From NCBI RefSeq assembly GCF_905147045.1, contig NC_065894.1, positions 7,043,501-7,107,500 on the forward strand: a DNA stretch of 64,000 nucleotides. The letters run 5' to 3'. The stretch's first letter is position 1, and each line of letters starts with the position of its first letter. Shown in pieces: positions 44,624 through 57,256 of this stretch. The position numbers and the translations under genes were made by a program. Origin of the DNA: Nymphalis io (taxonomy: Eukaryota > Arthropoda > Insecta > Lepidoptera > Nymphalidae). The notes beneath the pieces were generated by a model, which saw nothing but the letters and a program-made list of their open reading frames with translations, did not search any database and was not told where the DNA came from.

Positions 44624-47347
44624 ATGTCTGAAAATACAGATCGAGTTACATTGCTGGATGATTCTAGAGAATTCAATCCTAGTGATGCTGTGACTGATAC
44701 TTCTAGTAACGGCAATTATCAATGGACGGTGTTCCGAGATTGTATGAATACGTTTGTGCACTCCTTAATAGCTTTGAGTGTGTTTGTGACGCTGTGTTTC
44801 GCGTTCCAGTCAATTCCATTAAGTGCCTTTCAACTGCATATCTGTCTCTCGGTTGCTGGGGTAAGTGTCCGTTGTACTATTTTATCGGATTTTATCTAGA
44901 TATAATAGTTAAAGCTATCGAGAATATCAGAGATGTTATATCATTTTTAAAAACCCCGATTTATATCTATTTTTGAAAGCAATTGAAAGTTTTACAATGC
45001 TTGAGATTAACGGTGGAAAATAACAAAACGACGATGATCAATTTCTTATCAAATTTAATTGACCAATAAATTGGTAAAAAATATACAGATTAAAAATAAT
45101 TCCAATTTAGTTTTTTTTATATTGTGACTTAACTAGCCTTAATTCATTTTGGTATAGTTATAATGTAATAATAATAATAAGATACAGGCCACCGGGTCTT
45201 TTATATTAAATAATAAGATAATACTTTCTGAACAACTGCCGTCTTAAATAATAAGTAGCTTAGATGAAATATGCCAATAATTAATGAATATTGTTGTAAT
45301 TATATATTTTAATTAAGTTATAATAGAAAGTTCAATAATTAATTTATGTTTAAATTAATTGTGATAATTCGTTGCATACTGCTAATAACTGAGTTTATTT
45401 TGTTGGAGACTTTTATATATTTTTTTTATTTATTGGCAACTAATATGTAGATATTAACTTATCAAAGCAAAATAGTTTATTAATAGTTCTACACAAGTTT
45501 AAAGTCAAACTAAATGTAATATGAATATATGTATCAAATTATATGTATTATATAATAGTTCATCGTATCTTGACCAATTATAACAGTAATCCTTTTCAAG
45601 TGGTACGTGACTTCATCTGAAATTAGTTAGTTCTATCGCATTTAAATATGTGACATGCTGAATCCCTCCGTCTTACTCTGTAACAGCCTCGAGCGAAATT
45701 GGCTTAGATTAATACTTTGACAATTTATGATAAAATTTCCTTGAGGAATATAATCGAATTATGATGAAATTAATTATCATGTATTATGCACTGACTTTGA
45801 AGAAAGCGTTTATCAATTACCCTTTTTTTAACTTTCACTAATTACGTGTTAATATAAAAAAATATATGTTTATTATTAGATTAACTCAATTGAAGCATAC
45901 TGGTTTTGTATCAGATGTACAAAACTACTATGCTGCAATGGTTATGGACGTAGGTGACGTAGCATTAGGTGGCTATTTGTTTGTTTATTTTCTTCAAATA
46001 AATAACAAAAATAAACAGTTTACAAATATTTTATGATGTGATATGTTCTACTATGAACAGCCAGCAACAAGTTCAGGAAGAGCATAAATATAAAGACCAT
46101 TTCTGTGTAATGATGTCAATTTATTTTAAAAACAACTTACGAAACTTTGGATAGCCACTTAGATTTTTTTTTAAAGAAAAATTCAATAATTTTAATTGGC
46201 GTGACTTGGATTTTTAACTCAGGGTATCGAAATGCCCGCAGCTATTGTGATAAATAAAATTAAGATTTTAAAATGATTATTAATATTGGCTTCAAATAAA
46301 TTAATACAAAGTTATATCATATTTTTATTCTATTGTTTTAAACGAAAATGGTTATTTTGACATTTTAATACAGATATGCTTTAGTTGAATTCCTGTAGAA
46401 ATTTCCAAGATCTACATACTTTTTCCACAATAAAGTTTTAAATATAACAATAGTAGATTTAGATTATAAAATATTATATATATGCAACATCTTTTAATCT
46501 GAACCTATCTTGTAATCTGAAGGTAAATAAAAAAACCTTTCAATCTTTTAAAATGAAATTAAGCGAGTACTTCTTTGTACACGTCAATCGAAATCCTTCT
46601 ATCTCGAACAATTCACTTTGGACGAACAAATGTAAAATTGTCTGTTAAGAAACAAAGTTGTCATCGCTGTATCCCGGCTATTTTAAAACATTGTCTTTTG
46701 ATTGTTCTAATATTTACGAGTAATTGCATTCTCCGTGTGCGAAATGCGTAATCATATTAGAGAAACTACGTTTTTAAATGTAATTTATATTATTATTAAA
46801 TACTTACACGTTATTTCGGCGATTGTCTATAACTTTAAGCTTCCATAAATTAGATTATCGTGTCATAAATTGATCAAGCTTTGATTTACAGCTTTAATAA
46901 ATCTTAATATAAAGACTGGATCAAAATAAGTGACGATAAATAACCTCAAAGTTATTTATATGGCATTATTTGTTGTTTATAAGTCGTGCATATGTACTTA
47001 TCTTTATAATTCTGGCAGTTACTAGTTACCTTTGAACCTTTTCCAGAAATTCGTCCTAAGTTCTTCTTATAAATTATTTATGTATCACCGTATAAAATAA
47101 GACATAAAGCATATTATATAATTTTAATAGCATTACATTCTCTAGACGATACAAGAGATCAAGGCTTATGATTTTGTCATCAGAATGCTTCATCAGAAGT
47201 AGTGAATGTAACAAAATATGTTACTGCTTCATGGTTTACATAATTACATTAGCTTTTCATTTTTGTATCTAAGATATTCTATACTTGTGTCTATGACGTT
47301 CTTCTCGACTGGCCCATATGTACATATAAGTTTGGACTTTTTTGTAT

Positions 47348-47422
<75 letters not shown>

Positions 47423-49808
47423 ATTATATATACATGAAAATTATTTGTACAATAAACGTTAAGGACCTACCTAGGTAATATTGAGCTGGTTTTAATGTAA
47501 CCTAATTGTCTGTTCCGGTAATTAAAAAACGCAGTTATGATTATTAAATACAATTGAAATTTTATATATCTTGCACGAAAATCAACAAATATGAACTCAA
47601 CGCATTTTATCATCTATGTTATCTTATGTTGTATTATCACACTTAATGACGTAAGACTTATGTCTTGACAAAACATAATAATGTATCGTTGTTGGTAAGT
47701 AGACTGATTGCAAGAAAACTTGAAAAATATCTTATTTATAAAATAATGTGTATGCCTTTACGCGTCGCGAAACTTTTACGCAAGCACTAACAACAATTAT
47801 GTACCAAATAATTGATTTTGGTATTTGTGTGCACATTTCTGGTACAGCGCCATTAAAGGGCAATAAATAGTACGCGAGTCGTGACGTATATGATTTTACG
47901 CAAAAAAAAATGAGACATTGCGACGGCATAAAGGCAATAACTAGTCGATGATATGATCAAGCATTTGTTTATGTTTTAATTATAGTCTTTGATGCGTTAT
48001 ATCATAGCAATATGTTATCGGACATTTAAGAGTACTGCAACTAGTAAAGTACTTTACATAGAAGTTAAGTTGTAAAAACAATAATATTATACTTAGTACA
48101 TAAAAAACACGTACGTATATTAATTGAAGTGGATGGACATAGCCTTAAGTTTACATTTTTAGATTATAAAGCTATGTTTGTAGTGGTATCTGGATCTGTA
48201 TTCGTTATTTGTATTTTATTTTAAAGTTACCATTATTAATTAGAATAATAAAACTGATTTTTATGTATTCGCCTCGAGCTATACTCGTATAGATGAAATT
48301 AATTTAATTGGTTTATGTTCTTTTGTTTAATTTTCAGTATCAGCTGTTGATGTCACATGGAATACTTAGTATAGCCTGCTATAATGGTTGGTCATCGTCT
48401 ATGAAACACTCGCACAGGCGGAGGAGTCATTGGATCTTGCAGCTCGCCGGTTCAATATTAGCAATTGTTGGTTCTGTCATAATGATAAGACACAAATCTG
48501 TTAATTTTAACACGGTTCATGGTAAATTAGGTGAGCGTATATTGTATTTATTAATTCATTTCTTATGAAAAAATGTATCTGTTCTAAATATATGCTTATG
48601 CCACATCATAGCCAAGTTGGACTGATTAAATAATAAGGCTTAATTGCATTTTTAAAAATAAATGTTATTTTTAATAAAGGCATTAGTTACTAGCAGTCTA
48701 AATTCAAAATATCCACTTAATTACTATACCGAGTTAGCCGCCATTTAATTAAAAAAATCTTGGAGTAATCAAATTACTGAAGTATGTTTTTGCAATTTGA
48801 AATAGCTAACCCAATTTGGGCTATCGTATTATAATGTGACGTAATACATATAATTTTAAATTAGTTTTAATAACACATCACTCAATTAATATTCGCATTA
48901 AAAAAAATAGTTATAAAATAAATTATTGCAAAAACGTTTTTAAACATAGCGGAATGTTTTACAATCGTTAAAATCGATATACTATCTAAAACATTATAAT
49001 TTTTTTGCAAACACGTCACAGTCTGATCTTATAAAAGATAATGATGGATAAAAATGTGATAACTGCTATCACAAAAGATAAATTTAAAAAAATGCCAATT
49101 TACTAAACATATATTCTTTAATCATTTTATTAATGTTGTTGGTTTGTAAATTTTACTTTTTATACCAAGAATCAACTGATTTGAGAATAAAAATAAAAAC
49201 TTCGTGTACAGCTAAATAAATTTTACAATTTTGAGACAATTTTTTTTAGAGATAAAACTCACCTTTAATAATATAAGTTTGACTGTTAGTAGTTAATACC
49301 AATAATCGTATACTTTAGATCGTATTTGAGGACATTTATTTGTATGAAGTATTAATACAATCATGAAGCGTCTGTATTCAGAAATAACAGTTGTAAAACA
49401 AAGACGAATGAATTATGATGAATGATACTCTATATTCATGATGTAATTACGGATTACGGATATTCATATGATTAATAATTTTCATTTTCAGCATTAGCGG
49501 CTCTTACGTTAACATGTGTAAGCCTTTTCAACGGAGTTATGACCTTATACAAAGTAGGCATTGGAAGCGTTGTATCATCTCAAGCTTTTAAAATAAGCCA
49601 TTTAATGATTGGATCATCGGCTTTCGCTGTTTCATCTGTGTGCCTGTCATTTGGTTTTATGAAAGAATCGTTCAGGAATTGGTCTTCAATTGAATTTCCT
49701 TATATTATGATTGCCATAACATCCACATATACGACAATAATAGTTTTAAAACCTTGTGTTACTATTATAAGCAAGCTTACAAATAAAATTAAACCAAAAA
49801 TATGTTAA
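44624..49808 (+). CDS. cytochrome b561-domain transmembrane reductase, gene 3
   Basis: The coding exons are 44624-44860, 48338-48530 and 49492-49808, giving 248 residues. Introns are in phase 0 and phase 1 at the same places as in the other copies. An acidic, polar N-terminal tail of about 38 residues precedes the first membrane segment. The heme-position histidines are H72 (QLHICLS), H110 (SHWILQ), H140 (NTVHGKL) and H180 (ISHLMIG). HWILQ and VHG are close to the CYB561D2 consensus. It is most like gene 4: NGWSSS against NGWSAS, NFNTVHG against NWNTLHG, SFRNW against SFKNW. A basic tail (NKIKPK) ends the protein. AATAAA lies at 49920-49925. Electron transfer to ferric iron or monodehydroascorbate is the family role; the true substrate is unknown. 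Confidence 0.92.
47350..47416. repeat. (TA)n microsatellite in gene 3 intron 1
   Basis: More than 30 uninterrupted TA units lie inside the 3.5-kb intron. The 86-codon frame rich in YI across it is an artefact. The rest of the intron is AT-rich with nothing recognised. Confidence 0.9.
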
Positions 49809-49919
49809 TTAATAAGTAAACATAACGTGTTTCGAATTTACGAATCTCGGTTTTACCGAAAGTATTATTGAAAATATAATAATTATTTCATTTCAAAAAA
49901 ATATTATGTAATCCGAGAT

Positions 49920-49925
49920 AATAAA
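49920..49925 (+). terminator. polyadenylation signal of b561 gene 3
   Basis: AATAAA lies 112 bases after the stop codon. Confidence 0.5.
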
Positions 49926-50084
49926 GAATTACGTTAGCAAATAATTGTTTTTTTTTTTCATTCTATTAGTTTTTAATTATCAAATGTATCGATACAACTT
50001 AGATTATTAATTTAGAGGATAAATGCTTATGTTAAAGTCTAAATTTTAAATGCATCTCGTTTTTTTTTAAATCTATAGCAATAA

Positions 50085-50258
50085 TAAAAATCTGAAGAAT
50101 TCGTTTGAATGCGTTTATCTCAGGATCTACAATTCCGATTTCAAAAATATATTTTAACGTTAGAAAGTCCATTAAGTAAGAAAGGTCAATACGCTACGAC
50201 CCGTAGGGGCGGAGCAGTAAGGTTTAAGTCAGGTGAACCTGCGCGGAGCATCTAGTAC
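50085..50258 (+). repeat. interspersed repeat end between genes 3 and 4
   Basis: 'gaatgcgtttatctcaggatctac', 'gaaagtccattaag' and 'ggtgaacctgcgcggagcatctagta' have the wording of a common insect repeat end with 'gcggagcatctagt'. The class is unknown. Confidence 0.4.
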
Positions 50259-51446
50259 AAAAATAAAATTGGTGAATCGGTGGTATTTTTAACTATCTTC
50301 AATTGATAGTGATAATATTATAACGATTATGTTATTATATCTTATCTTTTTATGCCAGAAAATTGATACATATTTCTCATAACAATTTGTAAGTAATTTC
50401 TATTTTATCCCTAAAATCACAATAAAAATATTTTATTTCGACGTCCTGATTTTAATAAAGGCTCCAATCACGTTAGAAATAATATAAACACCTTTTTAAT
50501 AAAATTGAAACAGAACTTTACGGTATTACGTTAAAATGTGGCAACAACGTTACAGCTTAGAGCAGGAAATAGTTTATAAGTACTAATCGTTTCACTGGAT
50601 TATACCGTTATAAATTGTAAAATCGCATCCAAAGGTTGGCAAGCCTGTATAGTGTCGCATTTATCAAAAAGTACATTAGCAAAGGCAACAATACTCTATT
50701 TCAGAATGTGCGTATCGAGGGCTATTACTCTTCTCTGCAGTTTCCTTTAGCTTCAGATGCCATAAAGATAAGCTGCTCCTACACGAAGCAGTTATCTATT
50801 GTGATCGCTTGCCCGTTTTCGAACGAGTTCGCTTGATATGTTTGCGAATGTATATTTTTTTAATGTTTGTTATATCTAAGAGACGTCTAGACTTTACTAT
50901 GTATTTACTTTATTTAATTTTATGAGTGTATCGCCAATAACATGTTCGGATGTAATGACGCAAAAGTTATGATATAAAGCTTTGTAAATGTGTTTTCTAA
51001 AATTAAAAATACTTGGATTTTTTATATTTTCAATTTTTAATTTTGATGGTAGCTTATGCGGCTCGTGCGTGTGACAGGTTGAAGCAATTTTTTTAATAGT
51101 ATATAAATAGACATAAAATCTATATCAGTAGACATTACGTAAAGTGTCATATGAAAAAAGTATCGCTATTTGTTAATTTTTATTCATTTATATTTTTACA
51201 CTTGCATCATGTAAAACTACATATATACCCAAAGTAATATATAAGTAACAATAAAAAAACAATTAATATTCAATAAGTTTTATTATACATGCGACCATTT
51301 TTGTAATTGTATTTATTTTTTACATATATTGTTAAAATAAATTGCAATATTCATCAATTTACAGTAAACTCTAAAAAAACAAGTAATCGAGTAGGGCTAA
51401 GTTAATCATTTGGAGTAAATATTATTAAAGAATTATTATGAACTTA
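50259..51446. other. spacer between convergent genes 3 and 4
   Basis: AT-rich. A unique, less AT-rich block at 50600-50840 ('caaaggttggcaagcctg', 'gtgcgtatcgagggctatt') has a 66-codon frame of no recognisable nature and may be regulatory. Confidence 0.4.
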
Positions 51447-51452
51447 TTTATT
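51447..51452 (-). terminator. polyadenylation signal of b561 gene 4
   Basis: AATAAA on the - strand lies 70 bases past the stop codon. Confidence 0.5.
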
Positions 51453-51521
51453 TCAAGGATTCTGAGATTCGAATGCTAAAAGTTTTTATATAATACCAAT
51501 ATGTTAAATAATACTGTCAGC

Positions 51522-52525
51522 TCATTTTTTGAAGACACGCAAAGTTTTGCTGTAGAATGTAATTGTCGGGTTTATGATAATAATTGCTGTGAAACAGGCT
51601 GTGAAACCCATGATGGTGTATGTAAGGGGGGGTGTTGCCCAATTTTTGAAACTATTCTTGTCAAAGCCGTAACAGAGGGAAATACAAGATGCGCCGAACG
51701 CCACGATACCGAAACAGATGTGAGTGATTTTAGACAAATTTCCAGGAAGACATTTGCGCAATTCGTAGGCGTAGAGCGATGACAATCCGTTAACGAGACT
51801 CACGGTGGTAAACACCATAGCCACCAGACCTGTAAAATACGTGATTTTAAAATGAATATCAAAGTTAAATAAAATAAAAATGTAAGTAATTATTTTTTTA
51901 CACTTAAACAGTTAGTTAGTTAATCAATTCATAGACTCACCAAATTGACCATGTAACGTGTTCCAGTTGACTGATTTATCTAAAGCCTTTATTACGCTTC
52001 CAGCTACAGCAAGTCCTGAGCCCAAAATTTGCAAGATAGTGTGTGCTCTGCGTTTGTCCACTAGCCGAAGACTAGCAGACCATCCATTATGAGGGCATAA
52101 ACTAAGAATTGCTTCGGCCATTAGTAGCTGGTACTAAAATTCATATAAACTTTATGATATACGCAAACTATAAATTACTATTCTATACTATATGGATTCT
52201 AATAAAAAAAATAAGAGGAAATATTAAAAGAACTAATAAAATGGGTAAAAAAATGGGAAATACTCACACCAATCACACATAAAACAATATGTAGCGGAGT
52301 CGTTCCCATCGGCAATCCATTTCTGAACGAAAAAAGAATTGAAATCCCCACTGTAGCTCCAATTAATATGTGAGCCAGCAGATTTAGTGAAGATTGAAAT
52401 ATCTTCAACGAATAACTTTCTGTATTTTTCACATCTGCCTGTGGAACTTGATCAACACTTTTTAAATTATTTATATTGCCCTCGGGATCCGCGTTAAAGG
52501 TTGAATCGGTTGCGTTCGGAGGCAT
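51522..52525 (-). CDS. cytochrome b561-domain transmembrane reductase, gene 4
   Basis: On the - strand the coding exons are 52525-52268, 52133-51941 and 51829-51522 (introns of 134 and 111 bases, phases 0 and 1), giving 252 residues. The N-terminal tail is polar, then six hydrophobic segments follow. The heme-position histidines are H79 (PLHIVL), H117 (AHTILQ), H147 (NTLHGQF) and H187 (ITHICFG). The motif EAILSLCPHNGWSAS matches the CYB561D2 'EAIL...' region best of the four copies. It is compact, with no transposon in its introns. It is convergent with gene 3 and its closest relative here. A TATA box and GATA sites precede it. A + strand frame over exon 3 (51501-51782), rich in cysteine, is a shadow. 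Confidence 0.92.
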
Positions 52526-52593
52526 TTTTTAAGAATTAGTGTTAACGCAACTCCTGCTTGATGAATATTGTATATGAAATATTTGTTTCAGTT

Positions 52594-52601
52594 TATTTAT
52601 A
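52594..52601 (-). promoter_or_regulatory. TATA box of b561 gene 4
   Basis: TATAAATA on the - strand lies 69-76 bases before the start codon. A cap site about 30 bases on would leave a leader of about 40 bases. Confidence 0.5.
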
Positions 52602-52616
52602 GTGTATGTAAGAGTA

Positions 52617-52644
52617 GATAATCATTGGCTAGCTTATCATTATC
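52617..52644. promoter_or_regulatory. GATA-motif cluster upstream of b561 gene 4
   Basis: GATAA at 52617-52621 and TTATC at 52634-52638 and 52640-52644 give three cores in 28 bases just upstream of the TATA box. Confidence 0.4.
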
Positions 52645-52965
52645 GACTGGGGATTGTTACGCGACAGATATTCAATTGTCTGTAAAATCAAAAAGATATG
52701 TAACTTTTTATGTGTAACTAAACTTTTTTTGAATGGAAATATAATGAATATCATCGACGTTGAACTTTACATAATAAGTGTATAATAGTATTATAAGGCT
52801 TATTTTTGTAATTATATGAGTATTTCGACAATGTACGTAGGTATTACTTCCTTCCAGGTTAATATTTGATTTATGTATTAATTTTTATATTTGTCAATTA
52901 ACAAATTTAAGACTTATAAAATATATAGTTACGAATCAATTTTATTTTAAATTATTTTATATTTA
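52645..52965. other. gene-free stretch, nothing recognised
   Basis: AT-rich unique DNA upstream of gene 4. Confidence 0.5.
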
Positions 52966-53094
52966 GATGCTTTCCTTCACCGCGGAACACAAGATGAATT
53001 ATAAATACAAATTAAGCATATAAAATTCAGTGGTGTTTGCCCGCAATTATCGGTTAGGATTCACGCGTTCCAACCACTAGGCTATCTCCGCTCT
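52966..53094 (-). repeat. SINE-1 head fragment
   Basis: 'gatgctttccttcaccg', 'aagatgaattataaatacaaattaagca', 'aaaattcagtggtgtttgcccg' and 'gattcacgcgttccaaccactaggctatctc' give the head and the start of the body. Part of box B has been lost. Confidence 0.7.
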
Positions 53095-54774
53095 GATAAA
53101 TAAACTGTTACGAGAGTAAAAAAACACTCCTTTATTGAAAAGTCAAGTTTAATTTTTGATAGTGTTACACGTAATTCGTTTAAGGAAAAGTGTCGAATCG
53201 GACGAAATTTATTCTTTACTCAGTAATAATAATTTATCAAAAATGCCATCTGCGATAGCGCCGATTGAAGTTGTATAAACGTCGAAATTACCTTTTAAGA
53301 TAATATTCGTCGTAAAGTCTTCATCGTCATAAATGTTAATTGTTATTTATGTGACGTGATTTCTTTTTAAAATATCAGTAACAATAGTGTGGGTATATTT
53401 TTATTCTATAATTTTACTTAATATTATATATTTAAGTGAAATTATACTTACATAAGATATATATTGAGATATATTTGTACCGAAAACTACTGTCGAATAC
53501 TAATTGTATTCTAAATAAGAAGTTAATATTATAATCAAGTACTTGGCGCAACTTTGCACATAAGAGTTTCACCCATGATATGTTAATAAATAATTAGATA
53601 TATAACTACAACTAAATAAGTCTCAAGGTAAGCGATCGGATTATCGCTTGAGCCATTTTGTTATTAGACATCCAACTGCATGCCTCATTTAATTTTTTCT
53701 CGTCTAAATAAAAAGACGATCTCTTGGTCTAAATAAAAAGTATTATTTTTCCGCATGTAAAAGTTAACACAAATTGCTTTTGTATTTTAAATAATCGGTA
53801 ATACATTAATGATTGTCTTGGCTTTATTTTATATTATAAAGATAAGCGTATGATGCTGTTAAAAGGTATACTATATAATATATCATCGTTTTTATTATTG
53901 ATTAACGAAATGCTTTATATGATGTAGATTAACATATTTTTTTTAAGTTTTAAAGTTAAGTTTTAATAGACGCATTTTAAATACTAGAATAACACAAAAG
54001 TTGCATACGAGTCCACTAGGCTCGCCGTTTGCATGAATGCATCACAAGTCGGAGATGGCACTGCATCGTACATGCCGCTAGGCGATCCATTGACTGACAA
54101 TTTTTTGTTTCTCGACATGCGTACATCGCATAGTTTGTCCGTGTATCCTCATTGTTCGCTTACCTGTTCCTCGTATTGAGCTGAAATTATGTTCGATTTT
54201 TTGTTCATTTACAAAAATTATTTCACGGTATAAATTTACAATTAAGTTTATATATCTGCTTAAAATAATAAATTGAAATAATAGCTGTTGTCATATTTGA
54301 ATACTTGTTGTGCGGCTCGTTGAGAGTTCAGAGCAGTCTCAAACTTAAGTCGCATGTAGGGAGGTGGTTCTAACCCGAACAGCCTATGATCTGTAGATAA
54401 CCTTAAGTGATATTTAAGGAAAAAATTCAATCTCACATATTCCAAAATTACATAATGATGTTGGTGAAATATTTATACAACATATACACATATGTTTTGT
54501 AGTAATAACTAATAAATGGATTTTCTTTGGTGGGTTTGAGGGCTTTGGTGAGCAGTGGGTTATTTACAGGCTGTGTATTTTCTTTTATGTGCATCGAATA
54601 CATTATGATGGTTCATATGATAATAGCGATGGGTGAACAGATATGAGCCATATTCGTCTAAAACATAAAAGTACATCACATTTATTTTGAATAAATATAT
54701 TTTTAAAATTTTTAAAACGTTATCTGAGAGATTTTCTTTTTAATATTAAAACATTTTATGGTCGGAGTTCATAA
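53095..54774. other. gene-free stretch
   Basis: AT-rich. A short GC-richer unique stretch lies at 54005-54090 ('gtccactaggctcgccg', 'gtacatgccgctaggcg'). No gene is supported. Confidence 0.45.
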
Positions 54775-55083
54775 CCGTAACCGTAACAGCCTGTGAATGT
54801 CCCACTGCTGGGCTAAAGGCCTCCTCTCCTCTTTTTGAGGAGAAGGTTTGGAGCTTATTCCACCACGCTGCTCCAATGCGGGTTGGTGGAATACACATGT
54901 AGCAGAATTTCAGTGAAATTAGACACATGCAGGTTTCCTCACGATGTTTTCCTTCACCGTAAAGCACGAGATGAATTATAATGACAAATTAAGCACATGA
55001 AAATTCAGTGGTGCTTGCCCGGGATTGAACCCACGATCATCGGTTAAGATTCACATGTTCTTACCACTGGGCAATCTCGGCTC
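54775..55083 (-). repeat. tRNA-derived SINE (SINE-1), full copy
   Basis: It runs from 'ccgtaacagcctgtgaatgtcccactgctgggc' to 'ttaccactgggcaatctcgg', with all body blocks present. The 73-codon - strand frame is repeat. Confidence 0.9.
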
Positions 55084-55199
55084 AGTTCATAAGAATACAG
55101 AAAAACGGCTCATTTTGGATCATTCTCGGCTATTCTATAAACAAGTAATTTCATTTAGCACATTGTAATATTCCCATTGTTTTCGAAACAACGTAAAAA

Positions 55200-55400
55200 T
55201 ATAGAGAGATGGTAGTCTCTGAGTCCGAGTTTTTGGATACAAGTCCCGAGTTGGACCAATAAAAAGTTTTTGGGTTTTTGAGTTGAGAAAGTTTTGGTCA
55301 AAGTTTGGAAGTTAGATTTAGGTTTGAGCACATGCTTGAGCACTATATGCCACCGTGATAGAAGGCCGAGGTCATTGTCATTATCATATTTGTGTATGAG
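55200..55400 (+). repeat. strongly diverged SINE-2 copy
   Basis: 'gatacaagtcccgagttggaccaataaaaag', 'aaagtttggaagttag' and 'gagcacatgcttgagcactata' then 'ggccgaggtcattgtcattat' follow the SINE-2 order with many substitutions. Confidence 0.5.
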
Positions 55401-55593
55401 TGCGTCGATGAGTAGACGTGTGCTTGAGTGTTGCGTTAATGCTTTCTATATTATTTGTATTTTTTGTTATAGTACAACTTTATATAAAAGTTGTAAAATC
55501 CAATGGACTCTTTTACAGTGTTATAGTTAAAATATTACCAGCATTTAGTACTATTAAATTTAGAATTTTGTTTAGATATTTGATACCTATATT

Positions 55594-55976
55594 ATTGATT
55601 GCCTCGTTGTCTAGTGGCTTGATGTAAGGCCGCAGACCCACCCGGGGGTCCTGGGTTCAATTCCCAGGTCCGGCATATAAAAAGTTATTAGGATTTTCTG
55701 TCAGAAACTTCTCAGTCCTGAAGTCTGGAAGTTGGAAGTGTGTACACTCCCGTGCCTCGGAAAGTACGTAAAGCCGTTGTTCCTGCACCTGTACTCTTTT
55801 CGGTCGTGTCAGATTGCAGTCTCATCGGATTATGAGAGTTAGGGAATAGAGAGTGCACCTTTGTTTGCGCACACACTTGTGCACTATAATATCTCCTGCG
55901 TAGTTGGCTAATCTCTCTTGAAATTGGCCGCCGTGGCCGAAATCGGTCTGGAGAACATTATTATTATTATTATTAC
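55594..55976 (+). repeat. tRNA-derived SINE (SINE-2), full copy
   Basis: The head is 'attgcctcgttgtctagtggct' with 'ggtcctgggttcaattcccaggtcc'. The full body and the tail 'ggccgccgtggccgaaatcggtctggag' end in a long (ATT)n run. Confidence 0.9.
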
Positions 55977-56134
55977 CCATGTTAATATAATAGAGAAATT
56001 TCATTTAAGGATGGTCAGTCATTCTGATGTCAAGATGACTGGCCATTTATGATTTTCGCAAAAGGGCTCCGTTCTGTCCGTTTGTCTTTACACAATCATT
56101 TATTACCTATTTGCTACTTGAGCATCTTAACTGA

Positions 56135-56330
56135 TATTATAAATGCGAATGTGAGTTTTTGTTGTTTATTTATTTGTTCGTTTGTTACGTTCTCATACCT
56201 TAACTGTTCAACTGATCACCTTGAAATTTTGCATACACGTTGTCTGGGGTACAGAGATAGATATAAGTTACCTATCTCCTGTCCCCCTCCCCTTAACGTG
56301 GGCGAAGTCGTGGGTTCTTAATATTACATT
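56135..56330 (+). repeat. interspersed repeat ('tattataaatgcgaatgtgag' type)
   Basis: It begins 'atattataaatgcgaatgtgagttt', continues 'tgttacgttctcatacc' and 'gatcaccttgaaattttgcataca', and ends 'taacgtgggcgaagtcgtggg'. It is a common insect repeat, related to the pieces at 56955 and 59211. Confidence 0.55.
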
Positions 56331-56949
56331 ACAACCGGAGTGGGTATTTATACATTTTGAAATTGAACCATAATACTCAATAGTTCCTATTGACAGATAA
56401 ATAATAAATATTCTAAGTAATTTTATATTTTAATCATTGCACTGTTGAGCCTTCGGTTTCCGGATATATAAAATAATTTACACGATGGCTTCAAATATTC
56501 TAAAATGATTATGCGGGCATAGACATTTCAATTTCAATCATTTATTATTAATGAATAAACCGATGGGTGTTAGCGGCAAAATCAATGATGAATGTTAAAT
56601 ATTTATATGTCAACCTCTTACACTATGCTAGAAATTTTCATGCACGCGCCTCAAAAGATTACAAAGTACGAACTCGATCGGATGAATGATACAAGAACGC
56701 AAAGATTACGAAAAAAACAAACATTCGCTTTACAAGTAATATAAATATTATTAATTACAATTTTGATGATAATTTTACTCGTTACGATAGTGTATCAAAG
56801 TATTTTGAGTACAAGATTAGCTATATCATGAAATAAGTCATCTTTGAAATTTCCTTTTTTAAAATTAAGTTATTTGTTATGTCGATAAGCTTATCGTTGA
56901 ATGGAATTCTATTAATTATTATTAATAAAATTATACACGAGGAAAATGT

Positions 56950-57110
56950 TATAAATGTGAGTTTGTTTGTTTATTGGCTTTTACGTTTAATTAACCAATC
57001 GTCATATTATTATAAATAATAGTTTCAGTGCTACAGAAAAGGATAACAGGAGGCTACCTAACACCTCCCACCTCCAAGTGGGTGAAGAAGCGGGTGAAAA
57101 GTACTTTAAA
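56950..57110 (+). repeat. interspersed repeat of the same type, diverged
   Basis: 'ttataaatgtgagtttgtttgtttattggcttttacg' then 'caggaggctacctaacacctcccacc...gtgggtgaagaagcgggtg' parallels 56135-56330. Confidence 0.45.
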
Positions 57111-57173
57111 ATATTTGAGGCAGATAATGGGTTATACGGTAACTCATTTCATATCTCATTGGTGTAATTTTTC

Positions 57174-57230
57174 AAATCTACATACAGTGATATTTTACAT
57201 AATTATGTAAAATATCACATATGTAGATTT
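57174..57230. repeat. near-perfect 57-base palindrome
   Basis: The core GTGATATTTTACATAA (57187-57202) is followed without spacer by its exact reverse complement (57203-57218). Outer arms AAATCTACATA (57174-57184) and TATGTAGATTT (57220-57230) extend the symmetry, broken only by 2 unpaired bases on one side and 1 on the other. Confidence 0.95.
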
Positions 57231-57256
57231 TATGTAGTAGTATGTAGATATTTGTA

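Noticed and set aside
47218..47478. 86-codon frame with YIYIYI repeats
   Set aside because: It is created by the TA microsatellite.
51501..51782. Cysteine-rich 93-codon + strand frame
   Set aside because: It lies antisense over exon 3 of b561 gene 4, whose frame, splice sites and homology explain the sequence.
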